Source: Anaerolineales bacterium
GTDB lineage: Bacteria > Chloroflexota > Anaerolineae > Anaerolineales > UBA4823
Direction: 5' to 3'
NCBI GenBank assembly: GCA_022865865.1
Contig: JALHTN010000519.1
Coordinates: forward strand, 1-6,186
Length of the DNA stretch: 6,186 nt
Shown here: piece after piece, positions 3,003 to 6,186 of the stretch
Position numbering within the stretch: the stretch's first letter is position 1
Layout: every line of letters begins with the position of its first letter
Translations under genes and position numbers: made by a program
Notes under the pieces: model-generated
Databases searched by the model: none
Told to the model about the DNA's origin: nothing
What the model saw: the letters and a program-made list of their open reading frames with translations, nothing else

Positions 3003-5645
3003 ATGCAATCAGCTAAGAGGATCTTCGTCACCGGCGATGTTACCCTTGACTGGAACCTGGCGCGTTTACACCGATCGATTGGAAAAATCCAAAGATGGGG
3101 TTACGATGACTGCACCCGGGCGAGCAGCCAACCAGGTGGTGCAGCCCTTCTAGGAAATATAATCGATGCGATTTCCAAGGATCTAAAAGTTAATCAGGGG
3201 GTCGATTACAGCACTATTCAACCTGAATTTTTCCATACTCCAATCGGGCCCATTGATAACCGCTTTAACCATTCATACGCCTTGTGGTCATTGTTTGATA
3301 AGATGACCTGGCGGGTGGAGGAATACCTGGGGTTGGACAGGTGTACAGATATTGAACTATCCTATCTCGATAAGATATTTCTCCCAGGTGATGGTTTTAC
3401 CCAAGACGATATTGTGGTCCTTGACGATGCAGATTTGGGTTTTCGAAATCATCATGAAGCGCTGCGTAAACACTTGCAGCCAGGAGACAACGCCCCCCGG
3501 ATTCTGCTCAAGATGTCCCAACCCATCGCTCAAGGTCCTTTGTGGGAATATTTGTTGGAGAACTTTGCGGATCGATTGATCGTGATCACAACTGTCAATG
3601 ACCTGCGCCGAACAGAGGTGCAGATTAGCGAAGGATTATCTTGGGAAAGGACTGCGCAGGATGTAGTCTGGGAGCTGGTCCACAATCCACAGGTAAACGG
3701 GTTAGCGCGCTGCGCGGCCGTCGTCGTATCTTTTGATGCTGCTGGAGCGGTTGTGCTCCATCGTAATCCGATAACGAATGATACACCAGATGAATCTATA
3801 GCCATGCAGCGGCACCTGTTGTTCGATCCCAAAGTGGTTGAAGGCATGTGGGAACAAGCCCATCCAGGAGGCATGATCGGCTATACCACCTGTTTGATAG
3901 CCGGGATTGCCCGGCAATTTATGATTGCATCTGACCAACCGGATTTATTAGGTGGCATCCAATCTGGCTTGGCCGCGCTGCGTGATTTGCATTCATTCGG
4001 TTATGAAAACAAAGGTAGTGAAGGCAAGCCTGAGCTGGAGTTCCCATTCGAACGAATAGTAAGGAAGTTAGCAGAAGAACCAGACACCTTCGCCATGGCA
4101 GATATACAGGATCCAGTTCGCTTTCTTATCCCCGGGAGCGATGCCTTAGAAAGTGCTCCTGAAGGTGGCTTTTGGACGATTCTCCAGGATAGGTACCGCG
4201 ATAATTTGGAGCAGATCAGTGAGCAAATCGTATTGGAAGGACCGGAAGATACGATCAAAGAAGTTCCTTTGGGGATATTTGGTGCCCTTCTGACTGTTGA
4301 CCGCCAGGAAATTGAGAGCTTTCGCAGCATCCATTCACTGGTTGGGGAGTATCTCAGCCAGGAGCGCCCAAAACGACCTCTTTCATTCGCGGTATTTGGC
4401 GCACCAGGCTCTGGTAAATCCTTCGGAATCACACAAGTAGCAAAATCACTGGCGCCTGGAAAAATCAGTACGCTGGAATTTAATATCTCCCAGTTTGAAT
4501 CACCTGAAAAATTAATCGATGCTTTACACCAGGTGCGGGATGTGGGACTCAGCGGCCAGATTCCGCTGGTTTTTTGGGATGAATTCGACACACCTTCAGG
4601 AGAAATCCCTCTAGGCTGGCTGCGGTATTTCCTTGCGCCGATGCAGGATGGTGCCTTTCGAGAAGACCAGATTGTCCATCCTATCGGCAGAGCTGTATTC
4701 GTTTTTGCAGGCGGGACCAGTGCTCGCATGCAGGATTTCGGAAAAGGTCTGGAACCAAGAACGTATCGATCCTCAAAAGTTCCCGACTTTATCAGCCGCT
4801 TGAAGGGTTTTGTCAACATCTTAGGACCCAATTCGCAAGGGAAAGCCGAATCTGATCCGTATTACATCATCCGCAGGGCTATTCTCTTACGGTCGATCTT
4901 CCAGCGCAATGCCTCCCATTTGTTTGAAAAACGGGCAGGCAAGAAACGTTTAAATATTGATCGAGGAGTCTTACGAGCCTTCTTGAAAATTAGTGAGTAT
5001 AAACACGGTATCCGTTCCATGGAATCCATTGGCGATATGAGCCAATTGGCGGGGAAGAAAGCTTTTGAACGGTCGAGTCTGCCATCAGAAGCACAGCTTG
5101 ACCTGCATGTGAATGGTCAAGAATTCCTATCGATTGTTCAGCAATTGGATCTTTCTGGCGAGTTATTGGAGAGATTGGCTACGGCAGCGCATCAGGTATT
5201 TTGTGAACATATGCGGGCACAAGGATACGAATATGGTGAATTAACGGATGATGAAGAAAAAAAGCACAGCTCCTTGGTGCCATATCAAGAGTTATCGCAA
5301 GATGAAAAAGACCAAAACCGAGACCTGGTGCGTGACATCGCCATGAAGTTAGCTGGTACAGGCTACGTTATGATCCCTGCCCGCAGCGATGAACCGGCTT
5401 TTGAATTCCCTGGTGCCCATTTAGAGCATCTTTCTGAGCAGGAACACGAACGCTGGATGGGATTAAAAATTCAGTCAGGCTGGAAGCATGCACCCGAGAC
5501 CGATAAGGAAAAGCATCTGCATGCGGCTCTCGTACCTTGGGAGGATCTATCAGAAGCAGATAAGGAAAAAGATCGCGTCATGGTCCGGCAAATACCTGAT
5601 ATCCTCGCCCATGCAGGCTATACGATTGTCAGATTACGAGACTAG
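3003..5645 (+). CDS. PfkB-like / AAA+ ATPase / double RyR-domain fusion protein
   Basis: This 880-residue protein, probably cytoplasmic (no signal or membrane segment), has three parts. Residues about 6-305 look like a PfkB/ribokinase fold: FVTGDVTLDW (8-17), QPGGAALLGN (43-52), LIVITTVNDLR (192-202) and AAVVVSFDAAGAVVL (238-252). The usual catalytic GAGD is not seen; PGGMIGYTTCLIAG (288-301) occupies its place, so activity is doubtful. Residues about 420-690 form a P-loop ATPase: Walker A GAPGSGKS (466-473), Walker B LVFWDEFD (522-529), a sensor-1-like strand FVFAGGTS (566-573) and SRLKG (598-602), whose R599 may act as an arginine finger. Two RyR repeats close the protein (about 728-792 and 806-877), each with the K-H-x-x-LVP(Y/W)xxL core and a terminal GY. 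RyR domains bind small ligands or proteins. The likely job is an ATP-driven sensor-switch working with the SLOG protein 16 bases downstream. GGAGG (2989-2993) lies 9 bases before the ATG; no in-frame start exists upstream nearby. Confidence 0.88.
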   Translation: MQSAKRIFVTGDVTLDWNLARLHRSIGKIQRWGYDDCTRASSQPGGAALLGNIIDAISKDLKVNQGVDYSTIQPEFFHTPIGPIDNRFNHSYALWSLFDKMTWRVEEYLGLDRCTDIELSYLDKIFLPGDGFTQDDIVVLDDADLGFRNHHEALRKHLQPGDNAPRILLKMSQPIAQGPLWEYLLENFADRLIVITTVNDLRRTEVQISEGLSWERTAQDVVWELVHNPQVNGLARCAAVVVSFDAAGAVVLHRNPITNDTPDESIAMQRHLLFDPKVVEGMWEQAHPGGMIGYTTCLIAGIARQFMIASDQPDLLGGIQSGLAALRDLHSFGYENKGSEGKPELEFPFERIVRKLAEEPDTFAMADIQDPVRFLIPGSDALESAPEGGFWTILQDRYRDNLEQISEQIVLEGPEDTIKEVPLGIFGALLTVDRQEIESFRSIHSLVGEYLSQERPKRPLSFAVFGAPGSGKSFGITQVAKSLAPGKISTLEFNISQFESPEKLIDALHQVRDVGLSGQIPLVFWDEFDTPSGEIPLGWLRYFLAPMQDGAFREDQIVHPIGRAVFVFAGGTSARMQDFGKGLEPRTYRSSKVPDFISRLKGFVNILGPNSQGKAESDPYYIIRRAILLRSIFQRNASHLFEKRAGKKRLNIDRGVLRAFLKISEYKHGIRSMESIGDMSQLAGKKAFERSSLPSEAQLDLHVNGQEFLSIVQQLDLSGELLERLATAAHQVFCEHMRAQGYEYGELTDDEEKKHSSLVPYQELSQDEKDQNRDLVRDIAMKLAGTGYVMIPARSDEPAFEFPGAHLEHLSEQEHERWMGLKIQSGWKHAPETDKEKHLHAALVPWEDLSEADKEKDRVMVRQIPDILAHAGYTIVRLRD

Positions 5646-5661
5646 GTATTAGAGAATATAC

Positions 5662-6186
5662 ATGGTTTCTATTGGAGTGACTGGACATCGGGATTTAGAT
5701 AATGTAAAACTGATTACCTCCAGCGTCGATGAGGTGCTACGCAAGATCAGAAACACATTTCCTGGAGAGACCTTGACCATTATTTCACCTTTAGCAGAAG
5801 GTGCTGATCGTTTGGTGGTTTGGCGTGCGATGGAAAATAATGATGTGCATCTGGTCGTGCTGCTCCCATTAGAGATTTCCGATTACATGCTCGATTTTGA
5901 GTCGATATATTCCAAAGCAGAGTTCGTAACGCTGCTCGAGCAAGCTGCACAGGTTATTGAACTCCCCGCTGAAGAAACCCGTGAAACCAGTTTCTTGGCT
6001 GCCGGTTCATATATCCTCGACCATAGTGAACTTCTGATCGCAGTCTGGGATGGTCAACCAGCACGCGGACCCGGGGGTACAGGTCAAATTGTCGCACAAG
6101 CCCGGGAGAAATTGATGCCCATCGCATGGGTCTTTTCTGGTGATCCAGACCCACATCCCCAATCGAAGGCCGGAAAAACACCCGGA
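5662..6186 (+). CDS. SLOG-superfamily protein, 3' part missing
   Basis: The frame is open for 175 codons from ATG 5662 to the window edge without a stop. An in-frame TAG at 5650-5652 fixes this as the first possible start, although the ribosome binding site is weak (AGAGAA). The protein begins with a Rossmann-type strand and glycine-rich loop, VSIGVTGHRDL (2-12), then a second strand leading to SPLAEGADRLV (42-52), a third strand VHLVVLLPL (62-70), and ELLIAVWDGQPARGPGGTG (123-141). The GHR, EGADR and late GGTG signatures are those of the SLOG/LOG-DprA-like superfamily, whose members are proposed to bind or modify nucleotide derivatives. The 16-base gap after the RyR-ATPase gene and shared strand imply one transcript. 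The Pro-rich tail (161-175) suggests a linker leading to another region, perhaps a membrane or effector segment, but that lies outside the window. Family confident; substrate unknown. Confidence 0.88.
   Translation, partial: MVSIGVTGHRDLDNVKLITSSVDEVLRKIRNTFPGETLTIISPLAEGADRLVVWRAMENNDVHLVVLLPLEISDYMLDFESIYSKAEFVTLLEQAAQVIELPAEETRETSFLAAGSYILDHSELLIAVWDGQPARGPGGTGQIVAQAREKLMPIAWVFSGDPDPHPQSKAGKTPG

Noticed and set aside
2971..3153. Sixty-codon frame starting at 2971 as an alternative first gene of the operon.
   Set aside because: It overlaps the 880-residue frame in another register, has no domain and no suitably placed ribosome binding site.
4001..4831. 276-codon open frame on the minus strand inside the RyR-ATPase gene.
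   Set aside because: The plus-strand frame carries Walker A, Walker B and a continuous domain architecture. The minus frame has low-complexity Ser/Pro/Arg composition, no recognisable motif and no ribosome binding site.

Overview
The window looks like a piece of a Chloroflexota (probably Anaerolineae-type) chromosome. This is an inference. It rests on an exported protein with a short Y-M-P-V-V motif after its signal peptide and a Thr/Pro-rich linker (TPTPTKTP type), both common in exported proteins of that phylum, and on a lone OmpR-type regulator. No rRNA or other taxonomic marker gene is present.

Left third (1-2061, all on the minus strand): an incomplete SIMPL-domain lipoprotein running off the left edge, a small exported lamin-tail-domain protein, and an orphan OmpR/PhoB-family response regulator. 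The first two are cell-envelope proteins. The regulator has no histidine kinase beside it and is visibly richer in G+C than the rest of the window.

Middle (2062-3002): 941 bases with no credible protein gene, lying between the leftward regulator and the rightward operon. It is unusually structured. From left to right it holds a 109-base element closed by a perfect 10-bp inverted repeat and carrying two tRNA T-arm-like 12-mers; a 3' fragment of a tRNA-Lys-like gene interrupted by three tandem 30-31 bp hairpin repeats; a dif-like (XerC/XerD-type) core inside a perfect 12-bp inverted repeat; and a promoter region with three copies of a TTCAATA half-site that can form alternative hairpins. tRNA debris plus a recombinase-type core is what the edge of an integrated island often looks like.

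Right half (3003-6186, plus strand): a two-gene operon. The first gene encodes an 880-residue fusion of an N-terminal PfkB/ribokinase-like domain, a central AAA+ type ATPase and two C-terminal RyR repeats. Sixteen bases later begins a SLOG-superfamily protein (GHR, LAEGADR and GGTG motifs) that is cut by the right edge. Both RyR and SLOG domains have been proposed to sense or process nucleotide-type signals, so the pair is a candidate nucleotide-responsive stress or conflict (defence) module. It is the most interesting content of the window. Any effector would have to lie beyond the right edge or be one of these two proteins.
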